This document shows positions 45,499 to 54,456 of a stretch of DNA of 64,000 nt, one piece after another (position 1 is the first letter of the stretch; the number at the start of each line of letters is the position of its first letter). Under the pieces are notes generated by a model. That model saw only the letters and a program-made list of their open reading frames with translations, was not told the origin of the DNA and did not search any database. The DNA lies in contig NZ_BOSE01000002.1 of NCBI RefSeq assembly GCF_018403185.1, positions 1 to 64,000 on the forward strand, given 5' to 3'. This DNA comes from Paenibacillus montaniterrae (GTDB lineage: Bacteria; Bacillota; Bacilli; Paenibacillales; Paenibacillaceae). The position numbers and the translations under genes were made by a program.

Positions 45499-46392
45499 AT
45501 GTTATATACATTGCCTAACGAAACATACGGCTTTCGCTTTCACAGCTCGAGCACGCTGCATCTGCCATTGTGCCAGCTGTTTGCAGTCGGTCATGATGTA
45601 GTCAGCAGCCAGAACTATCGCTGGCATGGCCTGGAGCGCAATGACGGACCGCTGCTGCTGTTCCAGTATACAATCAGCGGTCAAGGGCGGCTCACATTAA
45701 ACAATGAAACAATTGCTCTTACGCAAGGAATGGCTTTTCTTGTGGAAATTCCAAGCGACCATTGCTACTACTATGAGCCTGAGCCTGCCAATAAAGGCTG
45801 GCAGTTTTTATTTCTGCTGGTCAGGCCGCACAGCATTATGCCGCTGTGGAATGACATTATTGAACAGCTTGGCCGCCTGCCCAGCTTGCCATTGGATAGC
45901 AAGCCGATTGCAGCATTAACGGAGCTTTTTCTCGCTGCCAAGCAGGGCGAGATTACGGATCCATATACGGCATCCAGCTACGTGTACGGATTCTTTATGA
46001 GCTTCAAGCAATTTGCAGATCATAATCCTGTACAGTCCACGATGCCAACTGCAATTGCGCAAGCGGTGGAATGGATCGATTCTCATTTTGCCAATATGAT
46101 TAGCCTGGAGCAGCTGGCCGAGCAGGTTGGGCTGTCCAAGTATCATTTCCTGCGCAGCTTTGCCAAATATGTCGGCATGACGCCCAATGATTATGTCAAC
46201 CGCAAGCGGATCGAGCATTCGCTTAACCTGCTGCTGTCAACCGATTATCCGCTGGAACGAATTGCACAGGAGGTTGGCTATTCGAGCGCGAGCTATTATA
46301 TCCGCGTATTCCGCAGCATGCTTGGGCAGACGCCGGCAACCTTTCGCTCGAATAAGCATCAGCTTGCCTATAAGCGATTGTTTTTCAGCTAG
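45499..46392 (+). CDS. AraC-family regulator with cupin sensor domain
   Basis: A 297-residue cytosolic activator. A cupin-type sugar-sensing region (about 15-160; ISGQGRLTLNNE) precedes a double-HTH AraC domain (about 190-290; EQVGLSKYHFLRSFAKYVGMTPNDYV and VGYSSASYYIRVFRSMLGQTP). It lies 144 bp upstream of, and on the same strand as, the GH27 gene, its likely target. GGGGCAGGTG precedes ATG. Confidence 0.9.
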   Translation: MLYTLPNETYGFRFHSSSTLHLPLCQLFAVGHDVVSSQNYRWHGLERNDGPLLLFQYTISGQGRLTLNNETIALTQGMAFLVEIPSDHCYYYEPEPANKGWQFLFLLVRPHSIMPLWNDIIEQLGRLPSLPLDSKPIAALTELFLAAKQGEITDPYTASSYVYGFFMSFKQFADHNPVQSTMPTAIAQAVEWIDSHFANMISLEQLAEQVGLSKYHFLRSFAKYVGMTPNDYVNRKRIEHSLNLLLSTDYPLERIAQEVGYSSASYYIRVFRSMLGQTPATFRSNKHQLAYKRLFFS

Positions 46393-46427
46393 CAATCGTT
46401 TTGCTACCAGCTTCCGCTTTGCTCAAA

Positions 46428-46440
46428 ACAGCAATTTTGT
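46428..46440. promoter_or_regulatory. Candidate AraC operator, site 2
   Basis: The second exact copy of ACAGCAATTTTGT, located between the AraC and GH27 genes. It is followed about 20 bp later by TATATTTATTATAG, which holds -10-like hexamers, so an activator bound here would sit near a promoter -35 region. Confidence 0.5.
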
Positions 46441-46536
46441 ACTATTCGCTTTCTATATTTATTATAGTCAAGCGGCCAGCTTCTCGTTAAGATGAAGGCA
46501 ATATGCTATTCATTTATTTATCGGGAGGAATTCATA

Positions 46537-47829
46537 ATGGATCATCGCTTATTTGCCCCAACACCGCCAATGGGCTGGAACAGCTGGGATTGCTACGGGG
46601 CTGCAGTTACTGAGGAAGAAATTCGCGGCAATGCCGCCTATATGGCAGAGCATCTGCTGGATTATGGCTGGGATACGATCGTTGTCGATATTCAGTGGAG
46701 CGAGCCAGGCGCGGTATCCTCGCATTACCGTCCATTCGTGCCGCTAGTGATGGACGAATATTCGCGCTTAATGCCAGCAGAGAATCGCTTTCCATCTGCG
46801 GCCAACGGACAAGGCTTCAAGCCGCTTGCTGATTATGTCCATAGCCTCGGCTTAAAATTCGGCATTCATATTATGCGCGGCATTCCGCGTCAAGCCGTTC
46901 ATCAAAACACGGCGCTGTATGGTACCAATGTACGCGCGCGCGACATCGCTTCGACCAATTCCATTTGCCCGTGGAATACGGATATGTATGGCGTTGATGC
47001 AGGCAAGGAAGGCGCTCAGCAGTACTACAACTCATTGTTTGAGCTATACGCATCCTGGGGTGTGGACTTCGTCAAGGTCGATGATATCGCCGCTTCAAGA
47101 CTGTATGATGCGCATTTGCCGGAAATTGAGCTGATTCATCAGGCCATTCAAAACTGCGGCAGACCTATGGTACTTAGCCTTTCACCTGGTCCCGCTCCGC
47201 TTGAGCATGCCGGATTTTTCTCAACGCATGCCAATATGTGGCGCATGACAGATGATTTCTGGGATCACTGGCATTTGCTGCTAGATATGTTTGACCGCTG
47301 CGAGAAATGGCAGGGCAAGTCTGGCAATGGCTGCTGGCCGGATTGCGATATGCTTCCGCTTGGTCATATCGGGATTCGTTCGGTAGATGGCGGCGGGGCG
47401 GACCGCTGGACGCGTTTTACGAAGGATGAGCAGATTACGATGATGACGCTATGGAGCATCTTCCGCTCACCGTTGTTTTTTGGCGGAGAGCTTAGAGACA
47501 ATGACGAGTGGACGCTAGGCTTGCTGACCAACCGCGAGCTGATTCACATGCATCAAACCTCCTCCAATGCCGCCTTGCTGCGCAGAAAAGGGCATGAGGT
47601 CATCTGGACGGCGCAAGGCGAGGATGGCTCACGCTACCTGGCATTTTTCAATATTGGCGAAGCCGAGGCTTCCGCAAAGCTTGCGCTAAGCGAGTACGGC
47701 TGGAGCAAGGAAGGCTTTAAGGAGGCGCTCAACATTTGGAGCGGCGAAACATTTGCTGTAAACGATGAGCTAGCTGTCTCAGCCATAGCTCCGCATGGCG
47801 CAGTGCTGCTTAAGCTTGCTGCAAAATAG
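46537..47829 (+). CDS. GH27 family glycosidase (alpha-galactosidase or beta-L-arabinopyranosidase)
   Basis: A 430-residue cytosolic enzyme with the GH27 barrel: TPPMGWNSWDCYG at the N-terminus, FVKVDDI with nucleophile D182, WRMTDDFWDHW with a likely acid/base aspartate, PLFFGGELR, and a C-terminal beta domain. GH27 includes alpha-galactosidases and beta-L-arabinopyranosidases; the arabinan/galactan neighbourhood makes either possible. ATG 46537 follows GGGAGGA and gives a start directly before the conserved PMGWNSW motif. Confidence 0.88.
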   Translation: MDHRLFAPTPPMGWNSWDCYGAAVTEEEIRGNAAYMAEHLLDYGWDTIVVDIQWSEPGAVSSHYRPFVPLVMDEYSRLMPAENRFPSAANGQGFKPLADYVHSLGLKFGIHIMRGIPRQAVHQNTALYGTNVRARDIASTNSICPWNTDMYGVDAGKEGAQQYYNSLFELYASWGVDFVKVDDIAASRLYDAHLPEIELIHQAIQNCGRPMVLSLSPGPAPLEHAGFFSTHANMWRMTDDFWDHWHLLLDMFDRCEKWQGKSGNGCWPDCDMLPLGHIGIRSVDGGGADRWTRFTKDEQITMMTLWSIFRSPLFFGGELRDNDEWTLGLLTNRELIHMHQTSSNAALLRRKGHEVIWTAQGEDGSRYLAFFNIGEAEASAKLALSEYGWSKEGFKEALNIWSGETFAVNDELAVSAIAPHGAVLLKLAAK

Positions 47830-48203
47830 AAGTGTAAGACGACTGAGAGCTGATGAAAGGCTGGCATGGGATGCCAAGGGGATGGCTAGTCGCTAAGGAA
47901 ACTGGGTAACGTTATGTGTGACCAATGAAGCCTTTGCTCATTTTAATGAATATACAGCGTCTTATTAGGCGATTTTCCCCGTATTTGGGGCAGATTTCGA
48001 TACTTAAGGTTATGCATATTCGTTACAATGTCCATCGCCTGCAAACGGATGATTTAACGTTATCCAGATTCTTTAAACCTTCACTTTTACCTTGCACTAC
48101 GGCTTACAGCTAGCCTCTGTGCAAGGTTAAATCAGCACTTGACAGTTGGCTGAGCATACGATGACGATTGGAGTTTGCGATTACGCCCTCCTTACGTGCT
48201 CTG
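47830..48203. other. Gene-free stretch with one hairpin
   Basis: No convincing coding frame lies here. ACCTTGCAC (48089-48097) and GTGCAAGGT (48119-48127) form a 9-bp stem with an inner GGCT/AGCC pair, a likely end point for the convergent transcripts, although no T tract follows. The rest, 47830-48088, shows nothing I can name. Confidence 0.45.
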
Positions 48204-48377
48204 TTATCCCCCTTGTTCCCCGTAATGCTGCAGAAGCTTCTTCGCCATCGCGCGCATGCGATCTCCCGTATTCTCGACAACATCCGGCTCATTGCGGCTT
48301 TGCCGGATGCCCTCGCGGGTCAATTCGACACGCAAGCGCACCGGCGACACCACCTCCCGCCAGAAATGGCTCTGCAA
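48204..48377 (-). pseudogene. Orphan C-terminal coding remnant
   Basis: A 57-codon minus-strand frame opens at TTG 48377 without a ribosome binding site and closes at TAA 48206-48204. It encodes a strongly charged, protein-like sequence (SHFWREVVSPVRLRVELTR, then an amphipathic helix with RMRAMAKKLLQHYG) and is more GC-rich than its surroundings. It lies eight bases after the GH2 stop in another frame. It looks like the 3' end of a lost gene, not a GH2 extension. I cannot name the parent family. Confidence 0.4.
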
Positions 48378-48384
48378 AGTTGAG

Positions 48385-50157
48385 TTATTTATCCAAATTA
48401 ATCGCCTTGACGGCTTCGAGCGGCAGCTTAGGCTTGCGGTTTTCTTTAAGCAAGCCGTTCACTTCCTGCTGTACATCAGTAATTTGCGTATAGCAATAAC
48501 CTGAGATATAAGGCGATTGCTTTATAGCCTGTGTCATTCGTTTGTAGCGGTCAAGGAACTCTTGCTCGGTAGCTACTTGATTGCCATAGCCCCAGCCTTT
48601 TTCGTCGGTAAAGGCGATCCCTCCGTACTCGCTAATTATAACAGGCTGGCCCTTATAGGCGTAGCCTTGTGCAAAAGCAAATTTATGACCGTTGAAGCTG
48701 ATCTTATTAGACAGCAACGCTTCTTTATCACTGTAACGCTCAGCAAAACTTTCACCGTTCTCTTCATAGTCATGCAACGTAATAATATCGGAAATCGTAT
48801 GCTCCCAGCCATCATTGACAATGACTAGTCTTGTATCATCAATCGCTTTGGTCAGATGATAGATGCCTTCTGTAAATTTCTGCTGCTTGCGGCTCGTCAA
48901 AATGTTGGCAATGCCCCATGATTCATTGAAAGGAACCCACGTTACAATACAAGGATGATTATAATGCTGCTCGACGATTTCGAGCCACTGCTCGGTAAAT
49001 GTCGTTACCGCTCGCTCATTAAACTGATACGTGGACGCCATCTCCGACCACAGCAAAACCCCTTTGCGGTCACACCAATACATGTAACGCGGGTCTTCAA
49101 CCTTTTGATGCTTGCGCACGCCGTTAAAGCCCATTGCCAGTGTTTGATCGATATCCTCGATTAGAGCCTGCTCAGAAGGTGGCGTAAGATGCGTATCCGT
49201 CCAATAGCCTTGATCGAGAATCAAGCGCTGCTCGATCGGTACATTGTTAAGCAATACATTTCCTTCATAGGTAGAAATTTTGCGCATGCCAAAATACGAA
49301 TAGACATGATCAAGTACCGTATCTTCATAGCACAAAATAATTTCTACATCATATAAATTGGGATGCTGCGGATGCCATAACGCAACCTGCCATTCGCCTG
49401 CTTGCGAGCTTGACAGCTCATAAGTATGCGACAGCTCCTCTTCAACGATATGTGTACATTGACGAACGAGCTTGCCTTGAAGCCAGATCTTGGCCGTTAG
49501 CTGCAAGCTGTTCGGCTCAACATGCTCCGAACCTTGAATATAGTAATCAAAGGAAATTGTCCCTGCATCAATGTCTGGCGTCATCCGTACCTTCTCCACA
49601 TAAGTTGGCTCTACAAACTCTAGCCATACCGATTGCCAAATCCCCGTTGTCTGTACATACCAGCAACCAAAGTTATCGTTAATCCAGCGCTGCTTGCCGC
49701 GCGGCTGCGTTCTCGACAAGCTATCTTCAACCTGAACAGTTACGATATTTTCACCATCAGGTGCGATAGAATTGGTAATGTCAAAGGAAAAAGCCGCGTA
49801 CCCTCCCTCATGTGTACCGACCTGCACACCGTTAACCCAAACGGTCGCTTTGTAATCTACCGCTTGAAAATGAAGGATGACATGCTGCTGGCGGTTATGC
49901 TCCGGCACGGTAAAGCTGCGCTCATACCAAATGCAGGAATGATGACTTTCTTCTCCGATGCCGCTAGCCTTTGTTTCATACGTAAATGGTACAATGATGT
50001 TACGTGCATCGGGCAGCGTCTTGTACCACTCTTTTGCTACGCCTTGCTTGTTATCGTCAAATCGAAAGTTCCACGCACCGTCCAAGCTTAGCCATGCCTC
50101 TCTCACCCATTGCGGCCTCGGGTATCCTGCGATGTATTTATGTTCCAAATTGTCCAC
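48385..50157 (-). CDS. GH2 family glycosidase (beta-galactosidase/beta-glucuronidase type)
   Basis: A 590-residue cytosolic enzyme. A sugar-binding jelly roll (1-165; WYERSFTVPE, VWVNGVQVGTHEGGYAAFSFD), an Ig-like domain, and a TIM barrel with WVPFNESWGI (acid/base Glu) and VISEYGGIAF (nucleophile Glu). Members act on beta-galactosides, beta-glucuronides, beta-mannosides or arabinosides; I cannot choose. The start is GTG 50157 with only a weak ATGAG ribosome binding site. It is the last gene of the third importer operon, 22 bp after the GH43 lipoprotein. Confidence 0.87.
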   Translation of the reverse strand: MDNLEHKYIAGYPRPQWVREAWLSLDGAWNFRFDDNKQGVAKEWYKTLPDARNIIVPFTYETKASGIGEESHHSCIWYERSFTVPEHNRQQHVILHFQAVDYKATVWVNGVQVGTHEGGYAAFSFDITNSIAPDGENIVTVQVEDSLSRTQPRGKQRWINDNFGCWYVQTTGIWQSVWLEFVEPTYVEKVRMTPDIDAGTISFDYYIQGSEHVEPNSLQLTAKIWLQGKLVRQCTHIVEEELSHTYELSSSQAGEWQVALWHPQHPNLYDVEIILCYEDTVLDHVYSYFGMRKISTYEGNVLLNNVPIEQRLILDQGYWTDTHLTPPSEQALIEDIDQTLAMGFNGVRKHQKVEDPRYMYWCDRKGVLLWSEMASTYQFNERAVTTFTEQWLEIVEQHYNHPCIVTWVPFNESWGIANILTSRKQQKFTEGIYHLTKAIDDTRLVIVNDGWEHTISDIITLHDYEENGESFAERYSDKEALLSNKISFNGHKFAFAQGYAYKGQPVIISEYGGIAFTDEKGWGYGNQVATEQEFLDRYKRMTQAIKQSPYISGYCYTQITDVQQEVNGLLKENRKPKLPLEAVKAINLDK

Positions 50158-50179
50158 CTCATTATAAGTTTTGAATAGG

Positions 50180-52642
50180 TTAGTTAAGTGATTTGATCGA
50201 CAAATCTGTTAGCGCTATGCTTCTGGCAAACTGTGAACGAAGCCCAACTTTTCCTACCATAAATGCATATGGATCTGTATAAGAAAGCACCTTTTCGCCT
50301 GCTACATACACCGTTATCGTCTCAGCCACTGCCTCCACTTTCAAGGAGATGTCTCCCCCTGCAGGCAACTTGATTTTTGCTGCATGCAGCATGACCGAAT
50401 CATAATTAAGCTTGTAAAGCTCCAGCTTTGTTGGCGTAATCGCAACATAATAGCCGCTTAAGGCATCGGCAACCTGATGCGGGAAATCTGATTCATTCGT
50501 GACTCGCAGCAGAATCCCGGCATTGCCTGATGCATCGTCGCCCAGCCTTACTTTCGTCTCTATGCTGTAATCGCTCCAGCGTGTGCTTCCTCCGTAAAGC
50601 TTGACATCCTGCTGCTCATTCGAGCTGCTGTACCAGCCTTCATTGAATGACCAGTCGCCGTGCACATCCTCAGATGTAGAGCTTTCGAGCAAATTCTCAA
50701 TATGGAAAGAGGAAGAATCAACCGCATCAAAACGCATGTTCGACCATAGCACGCTGCCCTTGATTGCTCGCACGGTTATCGTATGATAGCCCTGCTCCAG
50801 CTTGATTGTCCCAAGGCGCGACTTTTCCCAAGCCACAGCTTCATCATGCTTATTCTGGGCCGAACGCTCCAGCTTGTAGCGGCTGCTATGCTCATCATCA
50901 ACGATTAACTCCAGCTCCGCTTCGCTATGTGCAAGATTGCTCATAATCGAGACTGCATATTCCCCTGACTCTGCTGCATTGATGCCATAGCGAACCCAAT
51001 CCCTGCTGTCTTGAAGCAGAAGCGCATAATCTCCTTGGCCTGTCTCTTGGATCGTTATACCGTCTGCCATGCGAATCGGCGCATGCTCATTTTTATTTGA
51101 CGTATAAAAGCCTCTATTTTCACCTTGCAAATAATGAACGGCTTCAATCGTGCCGGGGATTGGCTTCAGTGCATCATAGTCACTCGAACCAGCAGCTGTG
51201 TTGGAAAAAGCCGTATACTGCAAGGTTGGTGTCAGCTGCTCATAGCGATAACCAATTGCACCGCCACTACCTGATGCAGCGAGCTTCAACTGCTCTAATC
51301 CATCCCAATACAGCTGCAAAGCATGCTCATGCTGAACGAGACGCAAAGTATGCAAAGCGCTTAAATCCATTCCAGGAAGAAAATCCTGAGCGGCAAGCTC
51401 GGTTTCAGCGCCATTCATGAAGCGAATAACCTTCAGCTTGTGTTCATGCGGCAGCAACATAACAGCATCATATTGATCTGGACCTTTATAATTGAATATA
51501 AACTGGAGCCAGCCTTTTTCGCTTAAATCCTCAAGCGCAAAGTTGTATTCCGCAGTAAAAAACGGAGCTGTCTCCTTTACGCTCACGATTTTCCCGCCTT
51601 GTTCACCCCTCTCACTGCGCCACAGCTGCTCATCCACCTGCTTATTCAAGTGCGATGCCAGCTCAGGCATTCGTGGTGCAGGCTGATCAACGTTCGTTGG
51701 TCCAAGCAGATCCATTTTACTGCCGTTAAATACGAGACGGTCGATATTCATCGCACGTACAGGAGGCCCTTCGGCTGATCTTCCCAGCAAATTATGATAA
51801 ACCAAATAATAGGAATCAAGATCAGGCCCAAGCACGGTTGAGCTATGACCCAGTCCGTAAAAGTCACCTTCGGTGCTAATCGCTATCGGATTATGCTGCG
51901 GCATCCTGTATGGACCTAGCGGCGATTGATCCGATACCGCATAATGAATGCGATAGCCTTTGCTGAACACATGATTGCCTGTTAAGGTCATATAATACAA
52001 ACCATTGCGCTTAATAATCATTGAGCCCTCTGTCCAGTGTCCAAGAAACGTGCCTTCAATCACTTGACCCAAGCCAAATTCGGTTGGCGAGCTCATTGGT
52101 ACACCCACAATGCCTGTTGTTCCGGCATGTGTAAAATACCAAGAGCCGTCATCATCAATAAACACAGAGCCATCAATGCTCATGCCCAAATTATCAGTCA
52201 CTTTCTGAAACGGTCCTTCTGGAGAATGGCTCTCGTATACATAATGACCATTGCCCGCGGGAGACGTATACATATAAAACTTGCCGTTCCAATATACAAC
52301 CTCCGGCGCATAGGCGCCGGTCGTTTCATGATCGTCAGCAACCAGCCCAACATAACGCCAATCCAGCAAGTTGTCAGACGTCCATGCCTTAATTCCTGTT
52401 CGATGGTCCTTCGTGCTTACATATAAGTAATATTGACCGTTATGCCTCAGCACAAAAGGATCTCCATTGCCATAGTCCACCCATTCCTCCTCTAAGGCTG
52501 GAAGGGGATTCATATATGTTGCCGTTTCGAAATTCACAGGTAGCACCTCCGGTTTTTCCAGCTTCGTACAGCCCGCCATGATCACGACTGCGCCTGCCAA
52601 AAGCCACAACAATAGCAGTTGGTATAGCCTCATTTCCTTCAT
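50180..52642 (-). CDS. Multidomain GH43 lipoprotein
   Basis: An 820-residue surface enzyme. A lipoprotein leader ends in IMAGC (Cys25). The GH43 propeller (about 45-320) has GDPFV (base Asp), APEVVYW, IDGSVFID and HWTEGSM (acid Glu). A concanavalin-like domain (about 330-480), a CBM6/35-like beta domain (about 500-645) and a C-terminal laminin-G/DUF1080-like domain (about 650-820) follow. It would cut arabinan or arabinoxylan side chains on the outer face of the membrane before import. Its ATG overlaps the permease stop by four bases. It is the only glycosidase in the window with an export signal. Confidence 0.85.
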   Translation of the reverse strand: MKEMRLYQLLLLWLLAGAVVIMAGCTKLEKPEVLPVNFETATYMNPLPALEEEWVDYGNGDPFVLRHNGQYYLYVSTKDHRTGIKAWTSDNLLDWRYVGLVADDHETTGAYAPEVVYWNGKFYMYTSPAGNGHYVYESHSPEGPFQKVTDNLGMSIDGSVFIDDDGSWYFTHAGTTGIVGVPMSSPTEFGLGQVIEGTFLGHWTEGSMIIKRNGLYYMTLTGNHVFSKGYRIHYAVSDQSPLGPYRMPQHNPIAISTEGDFYGLGHSSTVLGPDLDSYYLVYHNLLGRSAEGPPVRAMNIDRLVFNGSKMDLLGPTNVDQPAPRMPELASHLNKQVDEQLWRSERGEQGGKIVSVKETAPFFTAEYNFALEDLSEKGWLQFIFNYKGPDQYDAVMLLPHEHKLKVIRFMNGAETELAAQDFLPGMDLSALHTLRLVQHEHALQLYWDGLEQLKLAASGSGGAIGYRYEQLTPTLQYTAFSNTAAGSSDYDALKPIPGTIEAVHYLQGENRGFYTSNKNEHAPIRMADGITIQETGQGDYALLLQDSRDWVRYGINAAESGEYAVSIMSNLAHSEAELELIVDDEHSSRYKLERSAQNKHDEAVAWEKSRLGTIKLEQGYHTITVRAIKGSVLWSNMRFDAVDSSSFHIENLLESSTSEDVHGDWSFNEGWYSSSNEQQDVKLYGGSTRWSDYSIETKVRLGDDASGNAGILLRVTNESDFPHQVADALSGYYVAITPTKLELYKLNYDSVMLHAAKIKLPAGGDISLKVEAVAETITVYVAGEKVLSYTDPYAFMVGKVGLRSQFARSIALTDLSIKSLN

Positions 52643-53475
52643 CCTTTAATCCCGCTAATTGCCAGAGATTCTATAAAGTAACGCTGGCAGAAAAAGAATA
52701 CGAGAATGACTGGAATCATGGCTATAATGGCGGCGGCCATAATAATCGGATAATTAGACTGACCAATATACATCGCCTGCATCGAGGCGATCAACACTTG
52801 AATGGTCTGCTTCTCCGGCGTATGCAAATAAATAAGCGGGCCAAGAAAGTCATTCCATATGCCCATAAATCCTAGCGCAGCCTGCGCAGCAAGTGCCGGC
52901 TTCATAACGGGCATCGCAATTGTCCAGAAAATACGCGGGAAGCTGCAGCCATCAATTTTCGCAGCTTCGATTAGATCATTCGGCAGCGCACTCGATATAA
53001 ACTGACGAATAAAAAAGATGACGACAATATTGCCGAACAACCCGGGTATAATTAACGGCAGCAGCGTATCGACCCAATTCAACCAGGAAAACCCGATAAA
53101 CTGCGGAATCATCACGACAGAATACGGAATCATCATCGTGCCGAGCAGCCCGAGGAACAGTACGCCCTTCAACGGGAACTCAAATTTGCCAAACGCATAA
53201 GCGCTCATAGCAGAAATAAGCAATCCGACTGTCAATACAACCACAACAATGATCAGGCTGTTCATAAAGCCTTTAAGCAAGGGCACCTGCTGCCAAACAT
53301 CCACATAATTGCTATACGTAAGCGGATCAGGCAACCATTTGGGCGGTATTTCAAATATATTACGCTGTGATTTCAACGAGGTCGAAATCGTCCAAATAAA
53401 AGGAGCGATCATAAAGATCAATCCGGATAGAAGCAGCAGCAGTGCCCAATAATCAGCTAATTTTTTGTACTTCAT
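52639..53475 (-). CDS. Sugar ABC transporter permease (MalG-like)
   Basis: A 278-residue permease with six helices and the EAA loop EAAKIDGCSFPRIFWTIAMP. ATG 53475 follows GGGGTGTGGAG, 11 bp after the other permease gene. A longer frame would overlap that gene. The last four bases overlap the GH43 lipoprotein start, coupling uptake to surface hydrolysis. Confidence 0.9.
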   Translation of the reverse strand: MKYKKLADYWALLLLLSGLIFMIAPFIWTISTSLKSQRNIFEIPPKWLPDPLTYSNYVDVWQQVPLLKGFMNSLIIVVVVLTVGLLISAMSAYAFGKFEFPLKGVLFLGLLGTMMIPYSVVMIPQFIGFSWLNWVDTLLPLIIPGLFGNIVVIFFIRQFISSALPNDLIEAAKIDGCSFPRIFWTIAMPVMKPALAAQAALGFMGIWNDFLGPLIYLHTPEKQTIQVLIASMQAMYIGQSNYPIIMAAAIIAMIPVILVFFFCQRYFIESLAISGIKG

Positions 53476-53486
53476 CTCCACACCCC

Positions 53487-54380
53487 TTAGTCTTGATAAA
53501 CCCAACGATTAGCAAGCTTGAATTGAATGAGCGTAACAAAGAAGATTAATAGTCCAAGCATCCAGGCAACCGCACTGGCAAAGCCCATGTTGAAATATTT
53601 GAAGGCATGCTGGAATATATAATAAACGACCGTTGCTCCGCTATATTCCGGACCGCCATCAACCGCGAGCACGTAAATTTGACTAAAGGATTGGAAAGCG
53701 CCGATGACGCCCATCACGACGACAAAAAAATGAATAGGTGTTAGCAAGGGCAGTGTAATTCTTGAAAACTTCTGCCATCCGTTGGCGCCGTCGATTTCAG
53801 CTGCTTCGTAATAAGTGGAAGAGACTGATTGCAAACCTGCCAAATACAGCACCATATTTCCGCCAATCCCACTCCATAGTCCGATCAAAATGAGTGAAGG
53901 CTTTACCCAAGCTGCATCCCCCAGCCAGTTGGGTCCTGCAATGCCAAACCAGTTCCATAGCATTTGATTGAGCAAGCCATAATCCTGATTAAGAATCCAT
54001 TGCCATAGCAAGGAAACCGCGATAATAGGAGAGATAACCGGCAAATAATACATCGTTCTCAAAAAGGAAATCCCTCTAATGGAACGGTTCATTAATATTG
54101 CAAGCAGCAATGACAACATCATGCCAAGCGGAATTCCAATCATCAGGTAAACGGTATTGTACAGCGATTTGATTACTTTTTCGTCTTTCAACAGCTCTAC
54201 GTAATTGTCCAGCCCGACCCATGTTGGGCTCGTAATCATATCCCATCTTTGGAAACTGATATAAACAGAAAAAAGCATAGGCGTCAGTCCAAAAATAAGA
54301 AAACCTAAAACTGGAGGAGCAACAAACAAATAAAGCCAGGCAAGCTCTTTTCTGCGATATCCCGTCAGTTTCATGCCCAA
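53487..54380 (-). CDS. Sugar ABC transporter permease (MalF-like)
   Basis: A 297-residue permease with six membrane helices and EAA loop YEAAEIDGANGWQKFSRITL. The start is TTG 54380, six bases after AGGTGA; ATG two codons later is an alternative. It follows the binding-protein gene and an intra-operon hairpin. Confidence 0.88.
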   Translation of the reverse strand: MGMKLTGYRRKELAWLYLFVAPPVLGFLIFGLTPMLFSVYISFQRWDMITSPTWVGLDNYVELLKDEKVIKSLYNTVYLMIGIPLGMMLSLLLAILMNRSIRGISFLRTMYYLPVISPIIAVSLLWQWILNQDYGLLNQMLWNWFGIAGPNWLGDAAWVKPSLILIGLWSGIGGNMVLYLAGLQSVSSTYYEAAEIDGANGWQKFSRITLPLLTPIHFFVVVMGVIGAFQSFSQIYVLAVDGGPEYSGATVVYYIFQHAFKYFNMGFASAVAWMLGLLIFFVTLIQFKLANRWVYQD

Positions 54381-54412
54381 ATCGACTCACCTCACTAACA
54401 TTTTGTACGAAG

Positions 54413-54448
54413 AAAGGAGCGCAGCGAGCGAACCACTGCCACTCCTTT
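54413..54448 (-). terminator. Intra-operon hairpin after the binding-protein gene
   Basis: AAAGGAG (54413-54419) and CTCCTTT (54442-54448) pair across a 22-base loop, nine bases after the binding-protein stop codon. Such weak stems often stabilise the abundant binding-protein mRNA and reduce read-through into permease genes. Confidence 0.5.
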
Positions 54449-54456
54449 TTGTCGCA

